From: Caulobacter segnis ATCC 21756
Lineage (GTDB): Bacteria; Pseudomonadota; Alphaproteobacteria; Caulobacterales; Caulobacteraceae
Length of the DNA stretch: 64,000 nucleotides
Reading direction: 5' to 3'
NCBI RefSeq assembly: GCF_000092285.1
Contig: NC_014100.1
Span: 1,736,001 to 1,800,000, forward strand
Shown here in pieces: positions 1 through 8,878 of the stretch. The position numbers and the translations under genes were made by a program. A model generated the notes under the pieces. That model had not been told where the DNA came from. It did no database searches and saw only the letters and a list, made by a program, of their open reading frames with translations. How positions within the stretch are numbered: the first letter of the stretch is position 1; every line of letters begins with the position of its first letter.

Positions 1-625
1 GAGGTGCTGGAGCGCTACGGCCATCCGTTCACGATCATCACCAAGTCGGCGCTGATCCTGCGCGACCTCGACATCTATGCGCGACTGGCCGAGCGGAAGC
101 TGACGCGGGTGGCGATCTCGATCACCACGCTGGATCGCAAGCTGGCCCGGAGCATGGAGCCCCGAGCGGCCACGCCCGGCAAGCGGATCGAGGCGGTGCG
201 GGCGGCTGACCGAGGCGGGCGTGCCGGTGACGGTGATGTTCGCTCCGGCCATACCCGGCCTCAACGACCATGAGGTCGAGGCGGTGCTGGAGGCTTCGGC
301 CAAGGCCGGCGCGCGCGGCGCGGGTTATGTCGCTTTGCGGCTACCGCGCGAGATCGCCCAATTGTTCGAGGAGTGGCTGGAAACCGACCACCCCGACCGC
401 GCGCGGCGCGTGATGTCGCTGGTTCGCCAGGTGCGGCGCGGCGAGACCTATCGCGCGGGCTGGGGCGAGCGGATGACGGGCGAGGGGCCGGTGGCCGAGG
501 TGCTGCGCCAGCGCTTCCACTTGGCCGTGAAGAAGTTCGGCCTGGATCAGCCGTGGACGCCGCTGGACTGCAGCCAGTTCAAGCGGCCCGTGCTGGGCGG
601 CGCGCAGATGGACTTGTTCGGTTAG
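1..625 (+). pseudogene. PA0069-family radical SAM protein, C-terminal part, frameshifted
   Basis: The window opens inside this gene, so the radical SAM CxxxCxxC segment lies upstream. Reading frame 1 gives residues typical of the PA0069/SplB-like family (TIITKSALILRD, then ARSMEPRAATPGKRIEAVR). The remainder (VPVTVMFAPAIPGLNDHE through a C-terminus ending AQMDLFG) is in frame 2. Dropping one G from the GGG run at 200-202 restores a continuous RRLTEAGVPVTV join. The family is a predicted 4Fe-4S/SAM enzyme of unknown substrate. I infer either a sequencing error or a recent one-base insertion, because both halves remain well conserved. Confidence 0.8.
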
Positions 626-676
626 GCGAACGCTTTGCCGCTTGACCCCACGCCGTCGTGTGGCGAAGCAGGGAGC

Positions 677-1132
677 ATGATCTCCGTCGTACTGCTTGCT
701 TCCGACGACCTGCAGGGCCTGGCCGCCCAGATGGCCATGCTGGTGCCCGCCGCCGTAGATGGACTGGTCAAGGAGGTGCTCCTGGCGGGCGTCTCGGAAC
801 CAGGCGTCGAGGCCTTGGTCGAGGATAGCGGCGCGCGCCTGGTCCAGGTCGAAGGCGACGCTGCGGCCTGCTTTGCGGCAGCGGCGGCGGCGGCGCGGGG
901 GGACTGGATTCTCACGCTGCGCGCGGCGCCCGCGCTGCGCGAGGGCTGGCGCGAGCCCGTCGAGAAGCATCTGGCCGGTGCAGGCGGAACGCCGGCGGCG
1001 TTGGCTGCGCCCGGCGGTTGGCTGACGCGACGCCTGCACGGCGTCCTGGTTCGTCGGCTGGACTGGCCGACGAGCGCTGGCGACGAGCGGGCGCTAGCGA
1101 AGACGCTGAAGGCGCGCCGGCTGGCGTACTAA
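677..1132 (+). CDS. glycosyltransferase-like protein, short
   Basis: A 151-residue product if it starts at the ATG at 677; an in-frame TTG at 635 would add 14 residues of unlikely sequence. The N-terminus (MISVVLLASDDLQGLAAQMAMLVPA) and the segment RGDWILTLRAAPALREGW resemble the start and middle of family 2 (GT-A fold) glycosyltransferases, but I see no clear DxD metal site and the protein is shorter than usual. It follows the radical SAM gene on the same strand and converges on the lytic transglycosylase. The substrate is unknown, and the assignment rests on fold-like resemblance only. Confidence 0.55.
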   Translation: MISVVLLASDDLQGLAAQMAMLVPAAVDGLVKEVLLAGVSEPGVEALVEDSGARLVQVEGDAAACFAAAAAAARGDWILTLRAAPALREGWREPVEKHLAGAGGTPAALAAPGGWLTRRLHGVLVRRLDWPTSAGDERALAKTLKARRLAY

Positions 1133-1137
1133 CCGCC

Positions 1138-2736
1138 CTACGGCAGCCCGCTGACCAACTCCCCGATCGAGGTGACCTGCTGGACCTTGGGATCGAGGCG
1201 GAAGTCGACGAGGCGCGCACCGCTGGCCACGGCGTCGAGCGTGCGGTTCTCGGCGCCCATCAGTCGGCGATAGGTCCAGTAGCTGGCCATCACCTTCTCG
1301 ACGTAGTTGCGGGTCTCCAGGAAGGGCAGGCTCTCGATCAGCAGCAGGCTGTCGCAGTCGGCGCCCAGCTGCTGCAGGGTGCGGTTCAGGGTTCCCGGCC
1401 CGCCATTATAGGCGGCGACGGCGCGCAGGATGTCGGGGCTCTGCAGGCCGCGATCCATTAGCCAGGTGAAATAATCCTGGCCGACCCGGAGGTTGAAGGC
1501 CGGATCGAACAGCGGCGTGGTGTCGGCCAGCAGCTTGTCGTCGCCGGCGGCGCGGGCGGCGGCGACCGGCATCACCTGCATCAATCCGACGGCGCCGGCG
1601 TTCGAGACCGCCGTTGGGTCGAAGCGGCTTTCCTGGCGCACCAGCGCATAGACCAGGGCCTTGTCGATCGTGAAGCCGCCGATGGGCTCGAGGGCGGGCA
1701 GGGGATAGTCCTCGCCGCCGACCCGGCGCATGGGGCGGCCGGCGTTCAGCGGCGCGTTGGCGTTGAGCGCCAGAGCCAGGGTCGTCCAGTCGCCGCGCAG
1801 GGTCTCGGTGTCGGCTAGCGAGAGGCCGGCGCGCAGTTCCTCTCCGGCCTCTCGCCAGCGGCCGATCTGGGCCAGGGCGGCGGCGCGATGGGCGCGCGGA
1901 TCGGTTCGCAGCAGACGATCGAGCGAGGCGCTGTCGGGCCCGGAATACGAGGCGCGAGTGATCAGGGCCGCGATCGGATCCTCGACGTCGTCCGGCATCG
2001 CCATGCCCGCCAGAGCCAGCTGTCGCGCGGCGATCATGCCGTAGAAGGTGTGCGGCGCGGCGCTGGCCTTCACCAGCAGTTGGCGGGCGCGATCCTCGCC
2101 GCCGGCCTGGCTGGCCGCTCGCGCGGCCCAGAAAGCGCCGGCGGCGCGCAGCCATTCGTCCTGGTTGGGGTCGTCGGCGACCTGCTCGAAGAACCTCCGC
2201 GCCTTGTCGGCGTCGCCAAGGCGGTAGGCCGAGAGACCCGCGATCCAGCGCTCGCCGCTGGCGACGGCCAGCGAAAGCGCGCGTCGTATGTCGCCGGAGT
2301 AGTAGGCCTCGCGGGCGGCGCGGCCCTTGTCGGCGGGCGGCGGACCGCGATCGGTCAGGACGAACAGCGCGGGGACGGGCGGCGGCGAGACGCGCTTGCC
2401 GGTCGGCTTGCGCTTGGCCGCCAGGGCGTAGATCCGCTCCGCGCCGGCCTGGTCGGCATAGCGTTCGAGCCAGTCGCTCAGTTCGTCATAGCGCGCAGAA
2501 TAGAGCGTCGGATGCATCAGCTTGGCGAAGGCCAAGCGCCCGGTCAGGCTGCGGTCGCGGGCGTTGACCTGGGCGGCCTCGGCGGCGTCGAAGTCGCCCC
2601 GGTCCACGGCGGCGAACGCGGCGCGGTAGGCGCGGGCGTCGTCCTGCGACAGCGGTTCGAGCGCGCTGGCGTGCGCGACCGTGAAGCACAGCAAGACGGC
2701 CGAAAGCGCGGCCAGAGCGCGAGTCCAAAGCTGCAA
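1138..2736 (-). CDS. lytic murein transglycosylase (SLT domain)
   Basis: A 532-residue periplasmic enzyme predicted to cleave peptidoglycan between MurNAc and GlcNAc, forming 1,6-anhydro ends. It begins with a Sec-type signal (ALAALSAVLLCFTVAHA), followed by a long alpha-helical superhelix-like region as in Slt70. The C-terminal SLT domain has VRQESRFDPTAVSNAGAVGL with the catalytic Glu at about residue 369, LMQVMP, and the downstream AYNGGPG motif at about 443. Length fits soluble Slt70-like enzymes. It is transcribed away from the UDG gene's stop, with 57 bases between them. Which Caulobacter Slt paralog it is cannot be told from sequence alone. Confidence 0.9.
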   Translation of the reverse strand: MQLWTRALAALSAVLLCFTVAHASALEPLSQDDARAYRAAFAAVDRGDFDAAEAAQVNARDRSLTGRLAFAKLMHPTLYSARYDELSDWLERYADQAGAERIYALAAKRKPTGKRVSPPPVPALFVLTDRGPPPADKGRAAREAYYSGDIRRALSLAVASGERWIAGLSAYRLGDADKARRFFEQVADDPNQDEWLRAAGAFWAARAASQAGGEDRARQLLVKASAAPHTFYGMIAARQLALAGMAMPDDVEDPIAALITRASYSGPDSASLDRLLRTDPRAHRAAALAQIGRWREAGEELRAGLSLADTETLRGDWTTLALALNANAPLNAGRPMRRVGGEDYPLPALEPIGGFTIDKALVYALVRQESRFDPTAVSNAGAVGLMQVMPVAAARAAGDDKLLADTTPLFDPAFNLRVGQDYFTWLMDRGLQSPDILRAVAAYNGGPGTLNRTLQQLGADCDSLLLIESLPFLETRNYVEKVMASYWTYRRLMGAENRTLDAVASGARLVDFRLDPKVQQVTSIGELVSGLP

Positions 2737-2793
2737 AAAGCATCCGCGCGCCCCCGAAGTCGCGCGTCCCCGTTCAACTGACAGGGGAAACTT

Positions 2794-3612
2794 CTAGTGG
2801 GGGCGCTCGGGCCGATCAAGCCGTTCGGTTAATGTCAGAAGATCTTGCCACGCCTTCTTTTTCTGGGCCGGCGTTCGCAGCAGGAAGGCCGGGTGCAGCG
2901 TGGGCATAGCGGGCAGCTCGGTGGCCTTGTCCTCGGACAGCCACTCGAACCAACGCCCGCGCATCGACAGGATGCCCTCGTCGCGCTTGAGCATCGCCTT
3001 GGCCGAGGCGCCCCCGGCCAGCAGCAGCATCTTGGGCTTCACCAGGGCGATGGCGCGCTCGACGAAGGGGGCGCAGACGGCCTGCTCCTGCGGCGTGGGC
3101 GTGCGGTTGCCGGGCGGCCGCCAGAAGACGGTGTTGGTGATGAAGACGCGGCCTTCCAGGCCCGCGGCCTTCAGCATCCGATCCAGCAGCTTGCCCGCTC
3201 GACCGACGAACGGCGCGCCCTGGGCGTCCTCGTCGGCGCCGGGGCCTTCGCCGATGATCATCAGCGGCGCGTCGGCGACGCCCCGCGAGAACACCGCCTG
3301 CTTGGCGCCTTGAGTCTTCAGCGCGCAGCCGTCGAAGGCGGCGATGGCGGCGGCGAGGCTGTCGAGATCCTGGCAGGCCGCGGCGGCGGCCTTGGCGGCG
3401 GCGATCGCCGCGCCGACGTCCGGACCGCGCACCGCGGCGAGGCCCGGGCGCGTCGGCGGCGGGGGCGGCGGGGGCTGGCTCTTGGCCCGCAGCATCGCCA
3501 CGCCCTCGGCCAGGCGATCGATCGGCGCGTCGGCGTACGAGACCTCGACGCCTGCGTCGGCCCAGAAGGCCAGCAGGCTCTCGACGGCGCGTTGATCGAC
3601 GGCGGGGCTCAT
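2794..3612 (-). CDS. uracil-DNA glycosylase, family 4-like
   Basis: A 272-residue base-excision repair enzyme that removes uracil from DNA. Motif A is GEGPGADEDAQGAPFVG starting at residue 120, followed by NRTPTP, and the motif 2 region is TLHPAFLLR near the C-terminus. The N-terminal 90 residues are low-complexity, rich in Pro (45-58) and Ala. Canonical family 4 enzymes bind a 4Fe-4S cluster through four Cys. Here only C95 and C179 remain, while the partner positions are F92 and W163, so a cluster is unlikely. The ATG at 3612 is preceded by a short spacer to the divergent ETF-QO promoter region. Confidence 0.85.
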   Translation of the reverse strand: MSPAVDQRAVESLLAFWADAGVEVSYADAPIDRLAEGVAMLRAKSQPPPPPPPTRPGLAAVRGPDVGAAIAAAKAAAAACQDLDSLAAAIAAFDGCALKTQGAKQAVFSRGVADAPLMIIGEGPGADEDAQGAPFVGRAGKLLDRMLKAAGLEGRVFITNTVFWRPPGNRTPTPQEQAVCAPFVERAIALVKPKMLLLAGGASAKAMLKRDEGILSMRGRWFEWLSEDKATELPAMPTLHPAFLLRTPAQKKKAWQDLLTLTERLDRPERPH

Positions 3613-3824
3613 GTCACCGTCATAAAGCGGGACGGGCGAAAAAGTCAGTGATTTTGGCGTGGGCGCCCACCGAATTCGGAACCGAGTAGCGTCGGAAGAC
3701 CCTTATCCACGCTGCGGCGCAGCGAAAAAATGCGGCGGACGCTTGACCGCCTCCGCGTCACGTTCGGATAAGCTGTGATTCAAACAGCCATAAGACGGGC
3801 CGTAGGGCCTAGCCGGGAGATCCC

Positions 3825-5495
3825 ATGAGCGAAGACCTCGAACGCGAGTCGATGGAATACGACGTCGTGATCGTCGGCGGCGGTCCCGCGGGGCTCTCGG
3901 CCGCGATCCGGCTCAAGCAGATGGCCGCCAAGGCCGGGACGGACATCTCGGTCGCCTTGCTGGAAAAGGGCTCGGAAGTCGGCGCCCACATCCTGTCGGG
4001 CGCGGTGATCGATCCCAAGGGCCTCTCCGAGCTGTTCCCGAACTGGAAGGAAGAGGGCGCGCCGCTCGAAACGCCGGTCACCAAGGACCGCTTCAAGCTG
4101 CTGGGCCCGCAAGGCGAGCTCAGCCTGCCGATGTGGGCCATGCCGCCGTTCATGCACAACCACGGCTGCTACATCGCCTCGCTGGCCAACGTCACCCGCT
4201 GGCTGGCGACCAAGGCCGAGGAGCTGGGCGTCGAGATCTATCCGGGCTTCGCGGCGTCGGACCTCGTCTGGAATGCGGATGGCTCCGTGAAGGGCGTCGT
4301 CGTCGGCGTCGTCGGTATCGCCAAGGATGGCCACCACAAGCCGGACTACCAGCCAGGCATGGAGCTGCACGGCAAATACGTGTTCATCGCCGAGGGCGTG
4401 CGCGGCTCGCTGGCCAAGCAGCTGATCGCCAAGTTCAAGCTGGATGAGGGCAAGTCGCCTCAAAAATATGGCATTGGTGTCAAGGAACTGTGGCAGGTCC
4501 CGCCCGAGAAGCACCAGCCGGGGCTGGCCGAGCACACCACGGGCTGGCCGCTGGACAGCAAGACCGGCGGCGGCAGCTTCATGTACCACTTCGGGGACAA
4601 CTACGTGGCCATCGGCTACGTCGTGCACCTGAACTACAAGAACCCCTGGCTGTCGCCGTTCGACGAGTTCCAGCGCTTCAAGCAGCATCCGACCGTCCGG
4701 CCGCACCTGGAAGGCGGCAAGCGCATCGCCTACGGCGCGCGGGCGATCACCGAGGGCGGCTATCAGTCGGTGCCGAAGCTGACGTTCCCGGGCGGCGCGC
4801 TGATCGGCTGCTCGGCCGGCTTCGTCAACGTGCCGCGCATCAAGGGCAGCCATAACGCCGTCAAGACCGGCATGCTGGCCGCCGAGGCCGCGTTCGAGGC
4901 CGTCCAGGCCGGCCGCGCCAGCGACGAGCTGACCGCCTACCAGGCGTCCTACGAAACGTCGTGGGTGGCCAAGGAGCTGAAGGTCGTCCGCAACGCCAAG
5001 CCGCTGCTGGGCAAGTTCGGCACGGCCCTGGGCGGCGCCTTCGGCATGTTGGACATGTGGACCAACCACCTGTTCGGCTTCTCGTTCTTCGGCACGCTGC
5101 AGCACGACAAGACCGACGCGGCCTCGACGGGCCTTGCCAAGGACTACGAGCCGATCGTCTATCCCAAGCCGGACGGCGTGATCAGCTTCGACAAGCTGTC
5201 CAGCGTCTTCCTGTCGGCGACCAACCATGAGGAAGACCAGCCGGCGCACCTGAAGCTGAAGGATCCGTCGATCCCGATCGCTGTGAACCTGCCCAAGTAC
5301 GGCGAGCCGGCGCGCCTCTACTGCCCGGCGGGCGTCTACGAGGTGCTCTACAACGAGCAAGGGACCGATCCGCGCTTCCAGATCAACGCGCAGAACTGCG
5401 TCCACTGCAAAACCTGCGACATCAAGGATCCGTCGCAGAACATCGTCTGGACCACGCCGGAAGGCGGCGGCGGACCGAACTATCCGAACATGTGA
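3825..5495 (+). CDS. electron transfer flavoprotein-ubiquinone oxidoreductase
   Basis: A 556-residue inner-membrane-associated enzyme that passes electrons from reduced ETF (fed by acyl-CoA dehydrogenases) to ubiquinone. The N-terminal FAD-binding fold shows VVIVGGGPAGLSAA (G18, G20, G23). The C-terminal ferredoxin-like domain carries the cluster cysteines C500, C525, C528 and C531 (CPAG...CVHCKTC). Length matches human ETFDH without the transit peptide. It is a single gene, followed at once by a strong terminator at 5519-5548. It would serve the acyl-CoA dehydrogenase encoded at 25015-26154 among others. Confidence 0.95.
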   Translation: MSEDLERESMEYDVVIVGGGPAGLSAAIRLKQMAAKAGTDISVALLEKGSEVGAHILSGAVIDPKGLSELFPNWKEEGAPLETPVTKDRFKLLGPQGELSLPMWAMPPFMHNHGCYIASLANVTRWLATKAEELGVEIYPGFAASDLVWNADGSVKGVVVGVVGIAKDGHHKPDYQPGMELHGKYVFIAEGVRGSLAKQLIAKFKLDEGKSPQKYGIGVKELWQVPPEKHQPGLAEHTTGWPLDSKTGGGSFMYHFGDNYVAIGYVVHLNYKNPWLSPFDEFQRFKQHPTVRPHLEGGKRIAYGARAITEGGYQSVPKLTFPGGALIGCSAGFVNVPRIKGSHNAVKTGMLAAEAAFEAVQAGRASDELTAYQASYETSWVAKELKVVRNAKPLLGKFGTALGGAFGMLDMWTNHLFGFSFFGTLQHDKTDAASTGLAKDYEPIVYPKPDGVISFDKLSSVFLSATNHEEDQPAHLKLKDPSIPIAVNLPKYGEPARLYCPAGVYEVLYNEQGTDPRFQINAQNCVHCKTCDIKDPSQNIVWTTPEGGGGPNYPNM

Positions 5496-5518
5496 GGACC
5501 GCGCCCGGCGCGCCCGAC

Positions 5519-5548
5519 AGCCTCCCGGTTTAGGCCGGGAGGCTTTTT
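5519..5548 (+). terminator. Rho-independent terminator after ETF-QO gene
   Basis: A perfect 10-bp stem (5519-5528 with 5535-5544), a 6-base loop TTTAGG and a run of five T (5544-5548). It sits 23 bases after the ETF-QO stop and before the TPR lipoprotein start. Confidence 0.9.
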
Positions 5549-5585
5549 GTTGCGGACCGCCTCGAAACCTCCGAGGGTGCGGGCC

Positions 5586-7319
5586 ATGACGCGTATCAAA
5601 GTCCTCCTCGCCTGCGTTTCCCTCGCCGCTCTGGCCGCCTGTTCCAGCACACCCCGCGAAATCACCATGCGCGGTCCCATCGCGCTGGGCTCGCCGCTGT
5701 TCGACACGCGCAGCGCCTATGGCCAGTTCTTGGCCGGGCAGGCGGCGTTGCGGGACGGCCAGTCCAAGCAGGCGGCGACCTTCTTCGATACGGCCGCGAC
5801 GCTTGACGACGATCCGGGCGTCATCGGCGAGCGCGCGTTCACGGCCTTGCTGTTGGCTGGAGACATCACCCGCGCCGCCGCGGTCGCGCCCACCGCCGCC
5901 GATACGCCTGAGGCCGTCAAACGGCTCAGCGTCCTGACTCGCGTGATCGAGGCGATCGCCGTGGGCGATGGCAAGACCGCTCAGACCTTGCTGACGAGCT
6001 CCCCGCCGGGCTTCCCGCATCAGCAGGCCGCCGCCTTGCTGGCTCCGTGGGCCGCCGCCCTGGCGGGCGATAAGGACGGCGCCGTGGTCCAGCCGACCTT
6101 GCGTAATGACAAGCTGGTGCAGTTCTTCGGCCAGCAGGGCCAGGCGCGGTTGCTGGAGCGGGCCAAGCGCTACGACGAGGCCGAGACCGACTACAAGGCC
6201 CTGACCTCGAACGCGACCACCGCGAGCATCTTCACCCTCGACTACGGCGCATTCCTGGAGCGCCGCAAGCGTCACGCCGACGCCGTGGCGCTTTACGACG
6301 CGGCTCTGCGCGCGGCGCCAAACGACCTGGGGCTGCTGCGCGCCCGAGCTCGCGCGGCCGCCAAGGGCGCGCCGCCGCCCGCGCCAACGATCCGCCAAGG
6401 CGCGGCCGAGGGCCTGATCGCCTGCGCGGCGACCTTCGCCGGCGAGCGTCAGGTCCAGTTCGCCCAGGCCTATCTGCGCCTGGCGTTGCGGCTGGACCCG
6501 GCCCGTGACGAAGCCTGGGTCTTGCTGGGCGACCTGATGAACCAGAACGAGGATTCTAAGGGCGCGATCGAGGCCTTCTCGCACGTCCCGCCGACCTCGA
6601 CCCACTATGTCACCGCCCAGACCAAGACGGCCTGGTCGCTGAACGACCTCGGCGACAAGGCCAAGGCGCTCGAGGTGGCGCGCGCCGCGGCGGCGGCCGC
6701 TCCGAACAACCGAGACGCCCAGGTCGCTCTGGCTGACCTGCTGCGCTCTGGCGGGCAGTGGGACGAGTCGGTCGCCGTGCTGGACCCGCTCATCGCGGGC
6801 GAGGCGGCCTCGCCGGACTGGCGTCTGCTGTATCTGCGGGCGGTGTCTCTGGAGCAAGGCGGGCGCTGGCCCGAGGCCGAGCGCGACTTGCAGGCGGCGC
6901 TGAAGCTCAATCCCGACGAGCCCGAGCTGCTGAACTTCCTGGGCTACACCTGGATCGATCGCGGCGAGCACCTGAAGGAGGCGCTGGCCATGGTGCAGAA
7001 GGCGGTCGACGCGCGGCCGCAGTCGGGCGCCATGCTCGACTCCCTCGGGTGGGCCTATTACCGGCTGGGCGACTACAAGACCGCCGTTGAGAAGCTTGAG
7101 GCGGCCGCCGAGATGGAGCCTGGCGATCCCGATGTGAACGACCATCTGGGCGACGCCTACTGGCGCGTTGGCCGCAAGACCGAGGCGACCTTCCAGTGGC
7201 GGCGCGTGCTGAGCCTGGAACCGACCGAGAAGCAGAAAGCCGCGGCCGAGGCCAAGCTTAAGAACGGCCTGGGTCCGGCGACCGCGCCGATCGTGAAGTC
7301 GACGGTGGCGAACAACTGA
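5586..7319 (+). CDS. tetratricopeptide repeat lipoprotein
   Basis: A 577-residue protein beginning MTRIKVLLACVSLAALAACSS, a lipoprotein signal with lipobox LAAC. This is why I prefer the ATG at 5586 over the earlier in-frame start at 5547, which falls inside the terminator. The rest is helical TPR-type repeats, clearest in the last third (NPDEPELLNFLGYTWIDRGE, then SLGWAYYRLGDYKTAVEKLE, then HLGDAYWRVGRKTEA). TPR lipoproteins act as scaffolds for envelope complexes. The partner here is unknown. It lies 41 bases upstream of ispE on the same strand and may be cotranscribed with it. Confidence 0.85.
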   Translation: MTRIKVLLACVSLAALAACSSTPREITMRGPIALGSPLFDTRSAYGQFLAGQAALRDGQSKQAATFFDTAATLDDDPGVIGERAFTALLLAGDITRAAAVAPTAADTPEAVKRLSVLTRVIEAIAVGDGKTAQTLLTSSPPGFPHQQAAALLAPWAAALAGDKDGAVVQPTLRNDKLVQFFGQQGQARLLERAKRYDEAETDYKALTSNATTASIFTLDYGAFLERRKRHADAVALYDAALRAAPNDLGLLRARARAAAKGAPPPAPTIRQGAAEGLIACAATFAGERQVQFAQAYLRLALRLDPARDEAWVLLGDLMNQNEDSKGAIEAFSHVPPTSTHYVTAQTKTAWSLNDLGDKAKALEVARAAAAAAPNNRDAQVALADLLRSGGQWDESVAVLDPLIAGEAASPDWRLLYLRAVSLEQGGRWPEAERDLQAALKLNPDEPELLNFLGYTWIDRGEHLKEALAMVQKAVDARPQSGAMLDSLGWAYYRLGDYKTAVEKLEAAAEMEPGDPDVNDHLGDAYWRVGRKTEATFQWRRVLSLEPTEKQKAAAEAKLKNGLGPATAPIVKSTVANN

Positions 7320-7360
7320 GCTATCGCACGGGCGCCTCCGCAACCGAGCTTTGAAGATCC

Positions 7361-8233
7361 ATGCGGCTTTCCGCCTTCGCGCCCGCCAAGATCAACCTGT
7401 TCCTCCATGTCGGGGGCCCCGACGTGGAGGGCTACCATCCGATCTCCAGCCTGATGGTCTTCGCCGATGTCGGCGATGCGATCATGATCCAGCCCAGTGA
7501 CGCGCCGGCGTTCGAGACGACGGGACCGTTCGGGGCCGGCATCCCCAGCGGTGACGACAATCTGGTTCTGCGCGCAGCGCGGGCGTTCCACGCCAAGCTG
7601 GGCGGACCGGTTCCGCCCTACCGCCTGATTCTGGACAAGCTGCTGCCGATCGCGGCGGGCCTCGGCGGAGGGTCCAGTGACGCCGGCGCGGCCTTGAAGC
7701 TGCTGCGCGACGCGCTGGCGCCGCAATACGCCGACGATGACCTCGAGCCTCTGGCGGCGAGCCTTGGCGCCGACGGGGCCGCCTGTTTCCGCGTCACGGC
7801 CTTGATGGCCGAGGGGCGAGGAGAAGTTCTTTCGCCCGCCCCGACGTTGCCGGCGCTGCATGCGGTGCTGGTCAATCCAGGTGTCCCGTCGCCGACCGGC
7901 GCGGTCTATCGAGCGTATGACGCGGCCGTGCACCCCGACGGCGCCGAACGCCCCGTCATGCCGGCCGCCCTGGAAAGCGCCGAGGAAGCGGCAGGCTGGC
8001 TGGCCGTCGCCACGCGCAACGATCTCGAGGCGCCGGCCGTCGGCTTGCAGCCCCTGATCGGCGAGGCGCTGGACGTCTTGCGCGACCAGCCCGAAAGTCT
8101 TCTGGTCCGGATGTCCGGCTCGGGCGCGACGTGCTTTGCGCTCTGCGCCGGCGACATCGAGGCCGAGACCCTGGCCGAACGGGTCGAAGCCATCCGGCCG
8201 GACTGGTGGGTGCGGCGCTGCCGCCTGAGCTAG
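7361..8233 (+). CDS. ispE: 4-diphosphocytidyl-2-C-methyl-D-erythritol kinase
   Basis: A 290-residue GHMP kinase of the non-mevalonate (MEP) isoprenoid pathway. It phosphorylates CDP-methylerythritol at the 2-position with ATP in the cytoplasm. Diagnostic motifs are APAKINLFLHV at residues 8-18 (GHMP motif 1) and LPIAAGLGGGSSDAGAAL around 95-112 (the glycine-rich ATP-binding loop). A third motif, LLVRMSGSGATCFAL, lies near the C-terminus. Length is normal for the family. The cyclophilin gene follows after 9 bases, suggesting one transcript with the TPR lipoprotein upstream. Confidence 0.97.
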   Translation: MRLSAFAPAKINLFLHVGGPDVEGYHPISSLMVFADVGDAIMIQPSDAPAFETTGPFGAGIPSGDDNLVLRAARAFHAKLGGPVPPYRLILDKLLPIAAGLGGGSSDAGAALKLLRDALAPQYADDDLEPLAASLGADGAACFRVTALMAEGRGEVLSPAPTLPALHAVLVNPGVPSPTGAVYRAYDAAVHPDGAERPVMPAALESAEEAAGWLAVATRNDLEAPAVGLQPLIGEALDVLRDQPESLLVRMSGSGATCFALCAGDIEAETLAERVEAIRPDWWVRRCRLS

Positions 8234-8242
8234 GAGTGGACC

Positions 8243-8878
8243 ATGAAGCGCCGTGACCTCCTGACCGCCCTCGGCGGCTTGGCCGCCGCGCCCAGCCTGG
8301 CGTCGGGCCAGATCCTGAACCTGGCGCCCGCGCCGATCGTGCCGGGACCGGGCGACGTGCTGGTGTCGCTGGAAACGAGCCTGGGTCCCGTGGTCATCGC
8401 GCTCAAGGTCAAACAGGCCCCGCTGACCACGGCCAACTTCCTGCGCTATGTCGACGAGAAGCGTTATGACGGCGCCAGCTTCTGGCGTTCGGCCAAGGCC
8501 AACAGCCCCGTGGACTACGGCCTGATCGAAGGCGGCCTGCAGGGGGATCCGAAGAAACTGCTGCCGCCGATCGCCCACGAACCCACCAGCCAGACCGGCC
8601 TGCGCCATGTCGACGGCACGGTGTCGCTGGCCCGCAAGGCGCCGGGCACGGGCGACTCGGACTTCTTCATCTGCGTGGGCGAGGCGCCGTACCTGGACGC
8701 CAATCCGGCGGGCGAGGGCGACAACCTGGGCTTCGCCGCCTTTGGCCAGGTGATCAAGGGCATGGAGATCGTGCACAAGATCCTCAACCTGCCGACGCCC
8801 GGCAAGGCGACCAATCCGGTCATGGAAGGCCAGATGCTGGACCCGGTCGTGCCGATCGTTACGGCCCGTCGGATCTAG
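8243..8878 (+). CDS. cyclophilin-type peptidyl-prolyl cis-trans isomerase, exported
   Basis: A 211-residue cyclophilin that isomerises X-Pro bonds during protein folding. The N-terminus MKRRDLLTALGGLAAAPSLASG carries a twin-arginine-like RRDLL motif before a hydrophobic stretch, so periplasmic export, possibly by Tat, is inferred. The body shows TTANFLRYVDEKRYDGASFWR and SLARKAPGTGDSDFFICVG, as in small bacterial PpiA-type proteins. It is 9 bases downstream of ispE. Its stop overlaps that of the convergent Amj gene within a CTAG tetranucleotide (8875-8878). Confidence 0.9.
   Translation: MKRRDLLTALGGLAAAPSLASGQILNLAPAPIVPGPGDVLVSLETSLGPVVIALKVKQAPLTTANFLRYVDEKRYDGASFWRSAKANSPVDYGLIEGGLQGDPKKLLPPIAHEPTSQTGLRHVDGTVSLARKAPGTGDSDFFICVGEAPYLDANPAGEGDNLGFAAFGQVIKGMEIVHKILNLPTPGKATNPVMEGQMLDPVVPIVTARRI

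Noticed and set aside
3780..7343. 1187-codon minus-strand open frame
   Set aside because: It runs antisense to ETF-QO and the TPR lipoprotein gene; Arg/Val-rich composition with no family motif, typical of high-GC shadows.
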